Assembly: GCF_015221995.1 (NCBI RefSeq)
Contig: NZ_JADFFM010000002.1
Coordinates: forward strand, 124,001-188,000
From: Mucilaginibacter boryungensis
GTDB lineage: Bacteria; Bacteroidota; Bacteroidia; Sphingobacteriales; Sphingobacteriaceae
DNA length: 64,000 nucleotides
Reading direction: 5' to 3'
The notes under the pieces are model-generated. The model saw only the letters and a list, made by a program, of their open reading frames with translations, had not been told where the DNA came from and did not search any database. A program made the position numbers and the translations under genes. Of the stretch, positions 9,086 through 18,190 are shown one piece after another (the stretch's first letter is position 1; every line of letters starts with the position of its first letter).

Positions 9086-10717
9086 ATGAGAAAAGTATAT
9101 ATCACCTTAATGGCCATAATGGTATTCATTATTGCCCCGGGTTGTAAAAAATACCTGGATATAAACAGTAATCCGGTAACCCCGCAGATTGTAAAAGCCG
9201 AATTGCTTTTGCCGCCAATTGAATTCCAGATGCATGATGATATTTGGCAGGACCAAAGGACCACGATTTCTAAAATGACACAAAATTTTGCTGGGGTAAG
9301 TACTGCTGCTGCAGCGCTCACATGGGAACAACACGGTTATGTTTCCAATAGCGATGCCGGCGGTGTGGCCTGGCGTATGTGTTATTTTGACATGGGCCTG
9401 AACCTTGAAAACCTGATCAATGATGCTGTTGCTAATCAAAAAAACGAGTACGCTGGTATAGGTTATGCAATTAAAGCATGGACCTACCAAATAACTACCG
9501 ACCAATATGGCCCTATTATTTTAGATGACGCTTTTAAAAACAATCAACTTTCATTTAAATTCCAAGACCAGCCCGAGGTTTATCCTAAGGTTAGAGAATG
9601 GTGCGCCCTTGCCCTTAAGTATATGAATACCCCCAGCCCTATTAGCTATGCGGCAACATTGGCTGGGCCAAGCGGCGATGGCATATACCAAGGCAACATG
9701 ACTAAATGGAAAAAATTTGTATATGCAGTTTTGGCAACCCAATATGGCCACTTGGTTAACAAAGCCGAGTTTAAAACCAAATATGCTGACAGTGTTATTA
9801 AGTATGTAGATCTGTCGTTTGCCAACGAAACAGAAGATCCTACCGTATTCTTCCAGGCTTCAGGAACAACTGATGTTAACCTGGCTGGCCCAACCAACGC
9901 GGGAAGCTCAACATCAGGGGTGTTAAACACCTCTACCTACTATTGCAGGCAAACAACCGCAATTTTAGGCTTATTAACCGGCGGTGTTAGAGGCACCCCA
10001 ACACCAAGCCCAACCACTTCTTTAGACCCGCGTTTAAGCAGGTATTTAACTCCTGGCACATCTACCAGTGGCACAGGTAACCCAACCGGCACAACTTATA
10101 TCGCGGTTACACCAACTAAGGGTAGCACTACTACAAACGTCCCTAATGTATTAGGCACCTTACCTACGGGTTCAACTCTATTTAACGGTCGTTACATTTT
10201 TACCGACCGCGCACGTTGGCCTATCATGACTTATGCTCAAATGCAGTTTATCAAATCGGAAGCAGCGTTTATTAAAGGAGACGCGGCTACTGCTTATACT
10301 GCCTATATCAATGGTATAAAAGCTTCAATGGACTTTTACAACCAATATGGCCGTACCCAAAGTATACCTGACCCTGCAATTGCCACTACTGAGGTAAACG
10401 CCTATCTGGCATCAAGTGAGGTTGCGCAAAATGCTGCCTCGCTTACTATTGCTGATATTATGCAGCAGAAATACATTGCACAATGGGGTTGGGGCAGCAT
10501 TGAAACCTGGTGCGATTTGCGGAAATATCATTACAGCCCGGCTGTATTCCGTACCTATTATCAGCTTGCGTCCAGCGATTTACAGTTCGGCAGGTATGCT
10601 TACCGTTGCAGGCCACGCTATAATTCCGAATTCGTTTGGAACCTTGCTGAGTTAACCAAATTTGGTGGCAACTTAGTAACTTATGGCACTCAGGAACTTT
10701 GGTTTAGCCAACCGTAA
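9086..10717 (+). CDS. SusD/RagB family nutrient-binding outer membrane lipoprotein
   Basis: A 543-aa partner of the upstream SusC. The signal sequence ends at a lipobox APGC (Cys20), followed by KKYLDIN, the usual SusD mature start. The middle has TPR-like helices, for example a GYAIKAWTYQITTDQYGPI-type segment, and the C-terminus has QKYIAQWGWGSIETWCDLRKYHY, the SusD end motif. It belongs to the SusD-like group lacking the classical C-terminal DPR motif. Ten bases separate it from susC and 23 from the DUF4397 gene, so the three form one operon. Confidence 0.92.
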   Translation: MRKVYITLMAIMVFIIAPGCKKYLDINSNPVTPQIVKAELLLPPIEFQMHDDIWQDQRTTISKMTQNFAGVSTAAAALTWEQHGYVSNSDAGGVAWRMCYFDMGLNLENLINDAVANQKNEYAGIGYAIKAWTYQITTDQYGPIILDDAFKNNQLSFKFQDQPEVYPKVREWCALALKYMNTPSPISYAATLAGPSGDGIYQGNMTKWKKFVYAVLATQYGHLVNKAEFKTKYADSVIKYVDLSFANETEDPTVFFQASGTTDVNLAGPTNAGSSTSGVLNTSTYYCRQTTAILGLLTGGVRGTPTPSPTTSLDPRLSRYLTPGTSTSGTGNPTGTTYIAVTPTKGSTTTNVPNVLGTLPTGSTLFNGRYIFTDRARWPIMTYAQMQFIKSEAAFIKGDAATAYTAYINGIKASMDFYNQYGRTQSIPDPAIATTEVNAYLASSEVAQNAASLTIADIMQQKYIAQWGWGSIETWCDLRKYHYSPAVFRTYYQLASSDLQFGRYAYRCRPRYNSEFVWNLAELTKFGGNLVTYGTQELWFSQP

Positions 10718-10740
10718 TTTTAACCATTTAAAGAAAAGAA

Positions 10741-11544
10741 ATGAAAAAGATATTTTTAATACCATTTTGCGCGCTGGCAGCCCTGTTAATAGTAGCGAGC
10801 TGCAAAAAAGGCGTGACTGATTATGGCGATGAAGTAAAACTAACTGGCGATGAAGCTGTATTGAGGATAAACTACGTATCGCAATATGCTAATAACCGGG
10901 CAATAGTTATTAAAGTTAACGATCAGGCCATAAGCCAGCCCATTACCGCCCGTACCCCTTTCCCGGGTGGCGGCTATAATACAGGCGGCGGTAACACAGC
11001 CGATTTTTTAGCTGTAACTGCAGGTACAGTAAAAGTATCTATCGTGCAGCCTAAAAAGATATACGACGGTACAGACTCATTGGTACTATTTACCGGTACT
11101 TTTCAGTTAGAACCGCAGAAAAACTATGTGGTTCATATTTCTGATACCCTGGCTAATACCAAAGCGCTACTAACTACCGAAAACCTAACCAGGCCCGATA
11201 CTGCTACCTGCCGTATGCACCTTGTTAACCTGATGCCAAACGTACCTGCAATTGATTTGTATTATGGCACAGCAACCACTACCGACCAAAGTTCAGATTC
11301 GTTATTGGTAAGCAACGTAGCATTTATGCAAAATAGCGCCGATTTCCTGATACCAAAAACAGCTACTAATAAAACGTTTAAAGTACGTGCAACAGGTGCG
11401 GCAAAAACTTCGACTACGGTATTGGCCAGTTATTCTTCAACCAGTGTACCGGCTAACCAAAGGGTTTTCACTGCTTTTGCCAGCGGGTATAGTGGTAAAA
11501 CCAATACTCAAAAACCTTACATTTCGTTCTTCCTTGTCAAGTGA
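10741..11544 (+). CDS. DUF4397 domain lipoprotein
   Basis: A 267-aa lipoprotein with signal peptide and lipobox VASC (Cys21). After the lipidated Cys come two Ig-like repeats of the DUF4397 kind; the RMHLVNLMPNVPAIDLYYG stretch at about residue 157 is the most recognisable. Such proteins often ride at the end of SusC/SusD operons and may be surface glycan-binding accessories. The gene is the last of its operon and is followed by a clear terminator. Confidence 0.8.
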   Translation: MKKIFLIPFCALAALLIVASCKKGVTDYGDEVKLTGDEAVLRINYVSQYANNRAIVIKVNDQAISQPITARTPFPGGGYNTGGGNTADFLAVTAGTVKVSIVQPKKIYDGTDSLVLFTGTFQLEPQKNYVVHISDTLANTKALLTTENLTRPDTATCRMHLVNLMPNVPAIDLYYGTATTTDQSSDSLLVSNVAFMQNSADFLIPKTATNKTFKVRATGAAKTSTTVLASYSSTSVPANQRVFTAFASGYSGKTNTQKPYISFFLVK

Positions 11545-11607
11545 CGACGCTATGTATAGTTAAGCAGAATTATATGTGAACGATTTAAATCTGCATTAAA
11601 ACAAGAG

Positions 11608-11635
11608 GCCCCCGCTTAAAACCGGGGGCTTTCTT
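11608..11635 (+). terminator. rho-independent terminator of the susC-susD-DUF4397 operon
   Basis: Stem GCCCCCG / CGGGGGC with an 8-base loop, followed by TTTCTT. It sits 63 bases after the DUF4397 stop. Confidence 0.8.
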
Positions 11636-11660
11636 ATACTTTTAAACTACAATTGCTGTT

Positions 11661-12905
11661 ATGAAAAACTTCTGTATCCTGCTTTTATCTATGCTATCGT
11701 TAAACACTATGGCCCAGCAAACCGACACTGTTTTCCTTAAAAACTTATTGGAATCGCATCCTGAATTATTCGCAGGCATATTGAAACACCCCGTGCATAA
11801 CGAGGTGCAGATACTATATACGCAGATAGATAGGGATGAGCATAATATCCCGCATTTTACATCATACAGCTACCGCTTAAACCCCAACCGTTACTTCTAC
11901 CCTGCCAGTACGGTGAAACTGCCCACGCTAATATTCGCACTGGAGAAAATGCATGAATTGAATGTTAAAGGGCTTACACGGGAATCTGCCATGATCACGG
12001 ATAGCATCTACCGCGGGCAAACCTGCGTAACTAAAGATACCAGCGCTAAAAACGGTTTGCCAAGCATCGGCAATTATGGTAAAAAGATATTACTGGTAAG
12101 CGACAACGATGCTTATAACCGCCTGTATGAATTTGTGGGACGTGAAGAGATCAACAAAAAACTACAGAAATATGGATTAAAGGACACCCGGATAGTAGGC
12201 CGCCTGGCCATTGGCGATGGGGACGACCGTGCGCGGCATACCAACCCTATCCGCTTTTATAACGGGAATAAGCTGATATACACCAAACCTGAACAAGTGG
12301 ATAACAACAACTATCCGGTTAATGTAGAGAACCTGTTACAAGGCAAAGGTTATTTAGACCGGAACGATAAGCTGGTGATGAAACCGTTTGACTTTACCGA
12401 TAAAAACGTTTATCCTTTAGCTGATCAGCAAGCCGTGCTGAAACGCCTGATGTTCCCCGAGGCCTTCCCTAAAGAAGAGCGCTTTAACTTAACAGACGAT
12501 GATTATAAGTTCATTTATAAGTATATGAGCATGTATCCTACCGAAAGTGAACATCCTACTTATCATCGGCCTGAATACTACCCTGCCTATTGCAAGTTCT
12601 TGTTTTATGGCAGCGATAGCAGCGCTGTAATTAACCCCGATATCAGAATCTTTAATAAGATAGGCGATTCGTATGGTTACGATATTGATAATGCTTACAT
12701 CGTCAACTTCAAAACCAAAACCGAATTCCTGCTGTCGGCGGTGGTGCAATCAAACGAGGACGGGATCTATAACGATAATAAGTACGAATACACTACCGTG
12801 TGCCTGCCGTTTATGAAAAACATTGCACAGGTGCTTTACCAATACGAATTAAACCGCTCAAAAAAGCAACTACCTAAATTAAGCCGGTATAAAGCTAAAT
12901 ATTAA
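11661..12905 (+). CDS. secreted serine hydrolase, class A beta-lactamase-like fold
   Basis: A 414-aa protein with signal peptide (MKNFCILLLSMLSLNTMAQ). PASTVKLPT places the catalytic SxxK at Ser83-Lys86, and LLVSDNDAYNRL provides the SDN triad motif at 147-149, as in class A beta-lactamases and DD-peptidases. The third motif, normally KTG, is NFKTKTEF, with Lys in place of Gly. It is longer than a true beta-lactamase, with an insertion at about 150-300. The role may be a periplasmic esterase or peptidase; resistance should not be assumed. Its stop overlaps that of the converging esterase by four bases. Confidence 0.75.
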   Translation: MKNFCILLLSMLSLNTMAQQTDTVFLKNLLESHPELFAGILKHPVHNEVQILYTQIDRDEHNIPHFTSYSYRLNPNRYFYPASTVKLPTLIFALEKMHELNVKGLTRESAMITDSIYRGQTCVTKDTSAKNGLPSIGNYGKKILLVSDNDAYNRLYEFVGREEINKKLQKYGLKDTRIVGRLAIGDGDDRARHTNPIRFYNGNKLIYTKPEQVDNNNYPVNVENLLQGKGYLDRNDKLVMKPFDFTDKNVYPLADQQAVLKRLMFPEAFPKEERFNLTDDDYKFIYKYMSMYPTESEHPTYHRPEYYPAYCKFLFYGSDSSAVINPDIRIFNKIGDSYGYDIDNAYIVNFKTKTEFLLSAVVQSNEDGIYNDNKYEYTTVCLPFMKNIAQVLYQYELNRSKKQLPKLSRYKAKY

Positions 12906-13897
12906 GGCTTGTTTTTAAACACTTTATCCAAGAATGTCACCGTATAATTCAGTGCAGGCGTAAACCACGGGTCGAACAAAATAAATGGGTGCGGCGCACC
13001 GGCAAAGGTATGTACCTCATGGTAAATATGCAGCGAATCTAATTTGTGATTATAATCATCGCGCCCCGCATGCATGCGCGCTACCCCGCTATTCAGAAAT
13101 AAAGTTGGCGGAGTATTTTTATCTACGTGGTTCAAACCGGCGGCTTGCTGCCACAGATCCGGCCGTTGATTTTTTGTAAAGCCAAACCAATAAGTAGCCG
13201 CTGAAACTTTTTTGCTGTCGTCACCCTCGCCCGATTCAGGATGGATGAAAGCCAGTGTACCATCCACATCAACGATAGCCTGAACTTTATCCGAATACTT
13301 ATCATATACCCCATTGCCGGGGAACAGCGGGCTGCCGCCTGTCGTCCCAACCAATACGGCTAACTGCCCTCCTGCCGAGAAACCCCAGGTGGCTATCTTA
13401 CTTTGATCGATATGATATTTTTTAGCGTTGACGCGCAGCCATTTTATAGCTGTTTTAAGATCATTCACCGCCGCCGGGTATAAAGCCTCGGTTGATAAGC
13501 GATAATCGGCTGTAGCGACGATATAACCCTTTGCAGCCAGCGACATGGCCATCGGTACATGCATGCTCCGATTCCCTGACCGCCAGCCCCCGCCAAATAT
13601 CATCAGCACAGCAGGCAGCTTACCTTTATAATATTTAGGTGAAAACACATCCAGCTGCAGTTGGCGCCCGTTTACCGTGCAATAAGTAACGTTGTGAATG
13701 GCATTTACGCTATCACCCAAACTAAGCTGATGGATAGCAGCCTCCGGGTTTGATTTCTTCACACTTTTATAAGCGCTGTAAAAACTGAACGAAGTATCAG
13801 GAATATTGGTGATACTATGAATTTGCTGACCGAAAGCTTGCACACCTGCAAACGCAAAAAGCCCTAAAAGGGCTTTTTTAAGTATGGTATTGTTCAT
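12902..13897 (-). CDS. secreted alpha/beta hydrolase (BD-FAE/acetyl esterase type)
   Basis: A 331-aa protein with signal peptide (MNNTILKKALLGLFAFAG, then QAFGQQ). The core has IFGGGWRSGN, the oxyanion-loop GGGW form of the HSL/BD-FAE esterases, then WGFSAGGQLA with the nucleophile Ser, and FAGAPHPF with the catalytic His. Members remove acyl groups from sugars or small esters. The frame extends upstream to a TTG at 13918; ATG at 13897 (or 13903) fits the signal peptide better. A terminator-like hairpin lies inside the signal-peptide codons. Confidence 0.82.
   Translation of the reverse strand: MNNTILKKALLGLFAFAGVQAFGQQIHSITNIPDTSFSFYSAYKSVKKSNPEAAIHQLSLGDSVNAIHNVTYCTVNGRQLQLDVFSPKYYKGKLPAVLMIFGGGWRSGNRSMHVPMAMSLAAKGYIVATADYRLSTEALYPAAVNDLKTAIKWLRVNAKKYHIDQSKIATWGFSAGGQLAVLVGTTGGSPLFPGNGVYDKYSDKVQAIVDVDGTLAFIHPESGEGDDSKKVSAATYWFGFTKNQRPDLWQQAAGLNHVDKNTPPTLFLNSGVARMHAGRDDYNHKLDSLHIYHEVHTFAGAPHPFILFDPWFTPALNYTVTFLDKVFKNKP
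13856..13878. other. terminator-like hairpin inside the esterase signal-peptide codons
   Basis: AAAAAGCCC and GGGCTTTTT form a perfect 9-bp stem around TAAAA. It has runs on both sides typical of a bidirectional terminator, yet lies about 20 bases inside the coding region of the leftward esterase gene. Confidence 0.6.
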
Positions 13898-13920
13898 TAT
13901 CATAAGCAAATTTACCAAAA

Positions 13921-14032
13921 TGTCATTTCGTACGAGGGTACAAGGAGAACTATTCTCTTGACCGAAGGGAAAAAATCTTATACGTAAATAAATGTCTGCG
14001 CGATAAGATTTCTCCCGCTAATCGAAATGACA
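13921..14032. repeat. dispersed imperfect-palindrome repeat, copy A (112 bp)
   Basis: It begins TGTCATTTCG and ends TCGAAATGACA, with a core AAAATCTTATACG / CGATAAGATTTCTCC. The same family recurs at 18002-18137 and 41671-41798. Relative to copy B it is in the opposite orientation: about 42 bases around CTTGACCGAAGGG match the reverse complement of copy B almost exactly. It contains no open reading frame. Confidence 0.85.
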
Positions 14033-14049
14033 TCGGGAGAAATTGATTG

Positions 14050-15273
14050 CTACTCCGCTTTCACTGTCTCACCGTTCCTAAACAGCGCGGCAAACAACAG
14101 CATTACAACCGCGGCAATACCTGCTGGTATCAGCCATATCATGCGCCAATCGTGCCCGGCCGACGAATTGTAAGCATCAGATATTAATCCGGCAACGTAA
14201 AAACCAATAAGCATACCTACACCGTAGGTTGCCAAAGTAATTAAACCCTGGGCCGCGCTTTTGTATTGCGGGCCCGCTTTCGAGTCGGTATATATTTGCC
14301 CTGCAACAAAGAAGAAGTCGTAGCATACACCATGCAGCGCAATACCTACAATCAGCATAAAAGCTAAATCGCCACCGTTTCCGTAGGCAAACAGGGCATA
14401 GCGTAGTGCCCAACCCAGCATACCTACTAAAATGGTTTTCTTAATGCCAAATTTCTTGAAAAACAAAGGAAGGCAAAGTATAAATGCGGCTTCAGAAAAC
14501 TGGCCGATAGTCATTTTAAGCAACGGCTTCTCAATTTTCAGGTCAACCAGGTAATTACTGGCATTTGAATAATAAAAAGCTAATGGGATACAAATAAGTA
14601 TAGATGCGATAAAGAACACTAAAAAATTCCTGTCCTTTAGTAATTTCAAGGCATCTAACCCTAACATCTGGGAAATACTTACTTTTTGGCCCTTTATTTT
14701 AGGTGGCGTAGCAGGTAATGTAAAGCTAAACAAACCCAACACTAACGATGAAATACTGGCCATAAGAAAAGTATTTTTCAATAAGCCCTGTTGTACCGAT
14801 TGCGGAGAATCCCAATGCAACAAATAACTAATGGCAGCACCGGCAACTATCCAGCCTATAGTACCCCATACGCGTATAGCCGGGAAATTCTTCTCGGGAT
14901 CCTGCATTTGATTGAATGATACTGAATTAACCAGCGCAAGGGTTGGCATGTAAAGTATCATATAACCCAAAACATAAGGATAAAACGCCCCAACACTTGT
15001 AGCGTTGTACATTTGATACATTAGCACAGCGCCAACAATGTGCAGCACAGCCAGTATTCTCTCGGCATTAAAATACTTATCGGCAATTAACCCAATAATG
15101 AAGGGGGCAATAATGGCTCCCCACGATTGGGTAGAAAAAACAGACCCGGTTTCAACACCTGTTGCACGCAGGTTTTGGGCTAAAAAAGGCCCTAATGAAA
15201 CAAACCACGCGCCCCAGATAAAAAACTCCAGGAACATCATGATGGATAATTTGATCTTAATTGTGCTTCTCAT
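14050..15273 (-). CDS. nucleoside:H+ symporter family MFS transporter (NupG/XapB-like)
   Basis: A 407-aa inner-membrane protein with about twelve hydrophobic helices. The start, KLSIMMFLEFFIWGAWFVS, and the SWGAIIAPFIIGLIADKYF segment are those of the nucleoside:H+ symporter group. Close homologues in Bacteroidota often sit in sugar catabolic clusters, and here it is the last gene of a leftward cluster of sugar oxidoreductases and isomerases, so it probably imports a (keto)sugar or glycoside rather than a nucleoside. That substrate is inferred from context. The cytochrome gene ends 38 bases upstream. Confidence 0.82.
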   Translation of the reverse strand: MRSTIKIKLSIMMFLEFFIWGAWFVSLGPFLAQNLRATGVETGSVFSTQSWGAIIAPFIIGLIADKYFNAERILAVLHIVGAVLMYQMYNATSVGAFYPYVLGYMILYMPTLALVNSVSFNQMQDPEKNFPAIRVWGTIGWIVAGAAISYLLHWDSPQSVQQGLLKNTFLMASISSLVLGLFSFTLPATPPKIKGQKVSISQMLGLDALKLLKDRNFLVFFIASILICIPLAFYYSNASNYLVDLKIEKPLLKMTIGQFSEAAFILCLPLFFKKFGIKKTILVGMLGWALRYALFAYGNGGDLAFMLIVGIALHGVCYDFFFVAGQIYTDSKAGPQYKSAAQGLITLATYGVGMLIGFYVAGLISDAYNSSAGHDWRMIWLIPAGIAAVVMLLFAALFRNGETVKAE

Positions 15274-15311
15274 GGTTTATAGTTTTAGGTTTATAATTGG
15301 TTTTTGGTTTC

Positions 15312-15734
15312 TTATTTATGCGATAAGATAAACTTCACCATTTCTTTAGCGTCGTCTTTTGATATACTAGGGTGTGGTGTCATAGCTACTTCACCCCAGT
15401 TACCGCTGCCGCCTTTTATTACTTTATCAGCCAGTTTATCTACATCGGCATCGGTATATTTTGCAGCAATATCTTTAAATGATGGCCCTACCAACTTCAC
15501 ATCAGCTTTGTGGCAAGTATTACAGTCTGATGATGCCATAAGCGTTTCGCCTTTTGATGCACCGGTAGCTTCAGTTCCATTTTTGGAACCCGGGGTATCG
15601 GTAGCTGCGCTTGAGTTTTGGGCTACCGCATCCTGCTTGGTTGCACTAGTATCGCCATTGTTATTACTTGTTGAATTTGAGCTGCAGGCAGCAAGAACTA
15701 AAGCTAACGCTAAAAATAGAATAGATGTTTTCAT
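15312..15734 (-). CDS. lipoprotein cytochrome c (class I monohaem)
   Basis: A 140-aa lipoprotein with signal sequence and lipobox LAAC (Cys17). A Ser/Asn/Thr/Ala-rich flexible linker runs to about residue 60, followed by a small cytochrome c domain with CNTCH at 71-75 and a probable axial Met at 118 (AMTPHP). It would be tethered to a membrane and reach a periplasmic partner through the linker. It sits inside the sugar dehydrogenase cluster and is a natural electron acceptor for the GMC dehydrogenase at 22923-24599. Confidence 0.9.
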   Translation of the reverse strand: MKTSILFLALALVLAACSSNSTSNNNGDTSATKQDAVAQNSSAATDTPGSKNGTEATGASKGETLMASSDCNTCHKADVKLVGPSFKDIAAKYTDADVDKLADKVIKGGSGNWGEVAMTPHPSISKDDAKEMVKFILSHK

Positions 15735-15763
15735 TATTGTTTATCAGTATTTGTGTGTTAATG

Positions 15764-16816
15764 TTATATGCCTAATGTTTTTTTGTTCAACGCATCGTCC
15801 GCGCCCGATGCTGCGAAGTCATCAAACGCCCTTTCAGTTACCCGGATAATATGGTCTTTAATAAATTGCGCGCCTTCTCTTGCCCCGTCTTCGGGATGTT
15901 TAAGGGCACACTCCCATTCCAGTACCGCCCAGCCTTTATAATCGTATTGTGCCATCTTACTAAAGATAGACTTAAAATCAACCTGCCCATCGCCCAGCGA
16001 GCGGAAACGGCCTGCTCGGTCGATCCAGTTTTGATAGCCCCCGTAAACGCCTTGCCTGCCTGTTGGGTTAAACTCGGCATCTTTTACATGGAACATTTTA
16101 ATACGTTCGTGATACAGATCAATATATTCCAGGTAATCCAGGCATTGCAATATAAAATGCGACGGATCGTATAGCAAACAAGCACGCTTGTGATTATTCA
16201 CCTTATCAAGAAACATCTCGTAGGTGATGCCATCGTGCAGGTCCTCGCCGGCATGTATCTCGTAGCACAGGTCAATGCCATGCTCGTCGTAAATATCCAG
16301 TATGGGTTTCCAGCGCTTGGCCAGTTCGGTAAAGCAGGTTTCTACAATACCTGCCGGCCTTTGGGGCCATGGGTAAAGCATTGGCCAAAGCAATGCCCCG
16401 CTAAAGGTTACGCTGGCGTTCAATCCCAGGTTTTGCGATGCTTTTGCAGCGTACTTCAACTGCTGCACGGCCCATTCCTGCCGGGCTTTAGGGTTGCCAT
16501 GATATTTCTTAGGGGCAAAACCATCAAAAAGGTCGTCGTACACCGGGTTGACAGCCACCAGCTGACCCTGTAAATGTGTAGATAGTTCGGTGATCTCCAA
16601 CCCAGCTGCGTTTACCCTGCCTTTAATTTCATCGGCGTAGGTCTTACTTTCAGCAGCTTTTTGCAGGTCGATAAAACGGGCATCGATTGTTGGCAATTGC
16701 ACGCCTTTAAAGCCTAAACCCGCAGCCCAGCCGCAGATACCTTCTAAAGTATTGAACGGTGCACTATCGCCTATAAACTGCGCGATGAATATTGCCGGTC
16801 CTTTTACTGTTGTCAT
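15764..16816 (-). CDS. sugar phosphate isomerase/epimerase family protein (xylose isomerase-like TIM barrel), cytosolic
   Basis: A 350-aa TIM barrel without signal peptide. Metal-binding blocks are visible: DLCYEIHAGEDL (Glu), LLYDPSHF (Asp, His), MFHVKDAEF (His, Asp) and WAVLEWEC (Glu). These are the four acidic/His ligands of the xylose-isomerase-like superfamily. Relatives include inosose dehydratases, 3-keto-sugar epimerases and lyases. It lies ten bases after the Gfo/Idh/MocA gene and is probably translated with it. The exact substrate is unknown; the context points to an oxidised sugar. Confidence 0.85.
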   Translation of the reverse strand: MTTVKGPAIFIAQFIGDSAPFNTLEGICGWAAGLGFKGVQLPTIDARFIDLQKAAESKTYADEIKGRVNAAGLEITELSTHLQGQLVAVNPVYDDLFDGFAPKKYHGNPKARQEWAVQQLKYAAKASQNLGLNASVTFSGALLWPMLYPWPQRPAGIVETCFTELAKRWKPILDIYDEHGIDLCYEIHAGEDLHDGITYEMFLDKVNNHKRACLLYDPSHFILQCLDYLEYIDLYHERIKMFHVKDAEFNPTGRQGVYGGYQNWIDRAGRFRSLGDGQVDFKSIFSKMAQYDYKGWAVLEWECALKHPEDGAREGAQFIKDHIIRVTERAFDDFAASGADDALNKKTLGI

Positions 16817-16826
16817 TATATCTCAA

Positions 16827-17978
16827 TTATACGGTAAAATCCAACCATTTTTGCTCGGACTTACCCGAAGCAATTACATTTTCTATAAAGGCCATGCCCC
16901 GCACACCTTCCTCAATCCCCGGGTAATCCAGCGATTCAGGCTTCGGTTGCTTGCCTTCCAAATCTGCTTCCACACACTCGGCAAAGTTGCGGTACAGGTT
17001 AGCAAATGCTTCCAGGTACCCCTCGGGGTGACCCGGCGGCGTGCGCGTATTGTGCTGCGCATAGCTACTTAAATAGCCTGCGCCGGTGCGCCATATTTCT
17101 GCCGGTTTATCCAGCCATTTTATTTGCAGTGTATTGGCGTCGCTTTGCTGCCATTCCAAACCGCCTTTTTCGCCGTATACCCTTATCTTCACATTATTCT
17201 CTTCGCCCGCGGCAATTTGGGTGGCCGTAAGTACACCGCTGGCATTGCCGCTTAGTTTTAGCAGCACTGCGCCATCATCATCAAGTTTACGACCATCGAC
17301 AACTATATTAATATCAGCGCAAATTTTAGTGACCTGCAACCCGCTTACATATTCCAACAGGTTAAAAACATGGGTACCAATATCGCCCATGGCACCGGCT
17401 ATGCCACTTTGCTTAGGGTCGGTACGCCAGCTGGCCTGTTTGTTGCCGGTGGCCTCGGTAAATTCGCTTAACCAGCCCTGCGGATATTCCACATACACTT
17501 TTCTTACCTTTCCCAACTTCCCTGAAGCTACAAATTGCCTGGCTTCCTTCACCATTGGGTAACCCGTATAAGTATGTGTGAGGCAGAAAAGTTTCCCGCT
17601 TGATTCCACAACTTTTTGTAATTCTTTCGCTTCAGCCAGCGAGAAAGTCATGGGTTTATCCAGCACTACATGAAAACCATTTTCCAAAGCCAGTTTAGTT
17701 GGCGCAAAATGCACATGGTTAGGCGTCACGATACTGATCACCTGCACGCGTTCGCTTTCAGGCAGTTGTTTTTCTTTCTCAATCAGTTCCTGGTACGATG
17801 CGTAAACCCGGCTGGCATCCAGTCCAAGCACTACACCGCTGGCTTTTGATTTCTCCGCATCGCTGCTAAAAGCGCCGCAAACCAGTTCGTATTTATCATC
17901 AATACGGGCAGCTATGCGGTGTACGGCGCCAATAAATGCCCCGCTCCCGCCGCCTATCATACCCAATCGTAGTTTCAT
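16827..17978 (-). CDS. Gfo/Idh/MocA family oxidoreductase, cytosolic
   Basis: A 383-aa NAD(P)-dependent enzyme with a Rossmann domain (GMIGGGSGAFIGAVHR at the N-terminus) and the catalytic-motif variant LDKPMTFSL, where the usual EKP is DKP. GAMGDIGTHVFNLLEYVSG carries the substrate-binding Asp and His. There is no signal peptide. Family members oxidise or reduce sugars at C1, C3 or on inositols. It is the first gene of the right-hand four-gene block (17978 to 14050) bounded by two repeat copies. Confidence 0.9.
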   Translation of the reverse strand: MKLRLGMIGGGSGAFIGAVHRIAARIDDKYELVCGAFSSDAEKSKASGVVLGLDASRVYASYQELIEKEKQLPESERVQVISIVTPNHVHFAPTKLALENGFHVVLDKPMTFSLAEAKELQKVVESSGKLFCLTHTYTGYPMVKEARQFVASGKLGKVRKVYVEYPQGWLSEFTEATGNKQASWRTDPKQSGIAGAMGDIGTHVFNLLEYVSGLQVTKICADINIVVDGRKLDDDGAVLLKLSGNASGVLTATQIAAGEENNVKIRVYGEKGGLEWQQSDANTLQIKWLDKPAEIWRTGAGYLSSYAQHNTRTPPGHPEGYLEAFANLYRNFAECVEADLEGKQPKPESLDYPGIEEGVRGMAFIENVIASGKSEQKWLDFTV

Positions 17979-18001
17979 TTTGTGTTTTTTTTTTATAATT
18001 G

Positions 18002-18137
18002 TGTCATTTCGAACGACAGAGAGAAATCTTATACGCTATACTGAGTCTGCCTTTATAGCGTATAAGATTTTTTCCCTTCGGTCAAGAGATAGTTCTCCTC
18101 GCCCTTCCATTTTCCCCGCCGCTCGTTCGAAATGACA
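18002..18137. repeat. dispersed imperfect-palindrome repeat, copy B (136 bp)
   Basis: Ends are TGTCATTTCGAACGA and TCGTTCGAAATGACA, with inner arms AGAAATCTTATACGCTATA and TATAGCGTATAAGATTT able to pair. It is a relative of copies at 13921 and 41671. It splits the sugar oxidation cluster between the DUF1080 gene and the second Gfo/Idh/MocA gene. Confidence 0.85.
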
Positions 18138-18190
18138 AGCTGATTTTATTTTATTCTCATTCCGAAATTGGCATTCCGCATTCCGAAATT

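Noticed and set aside
16190..16573. 127-codon rightward frame opposite the TIM barrel gene
   Set aside because: It is the antisense of a well-supported gene, with no domain or start signal of its own.
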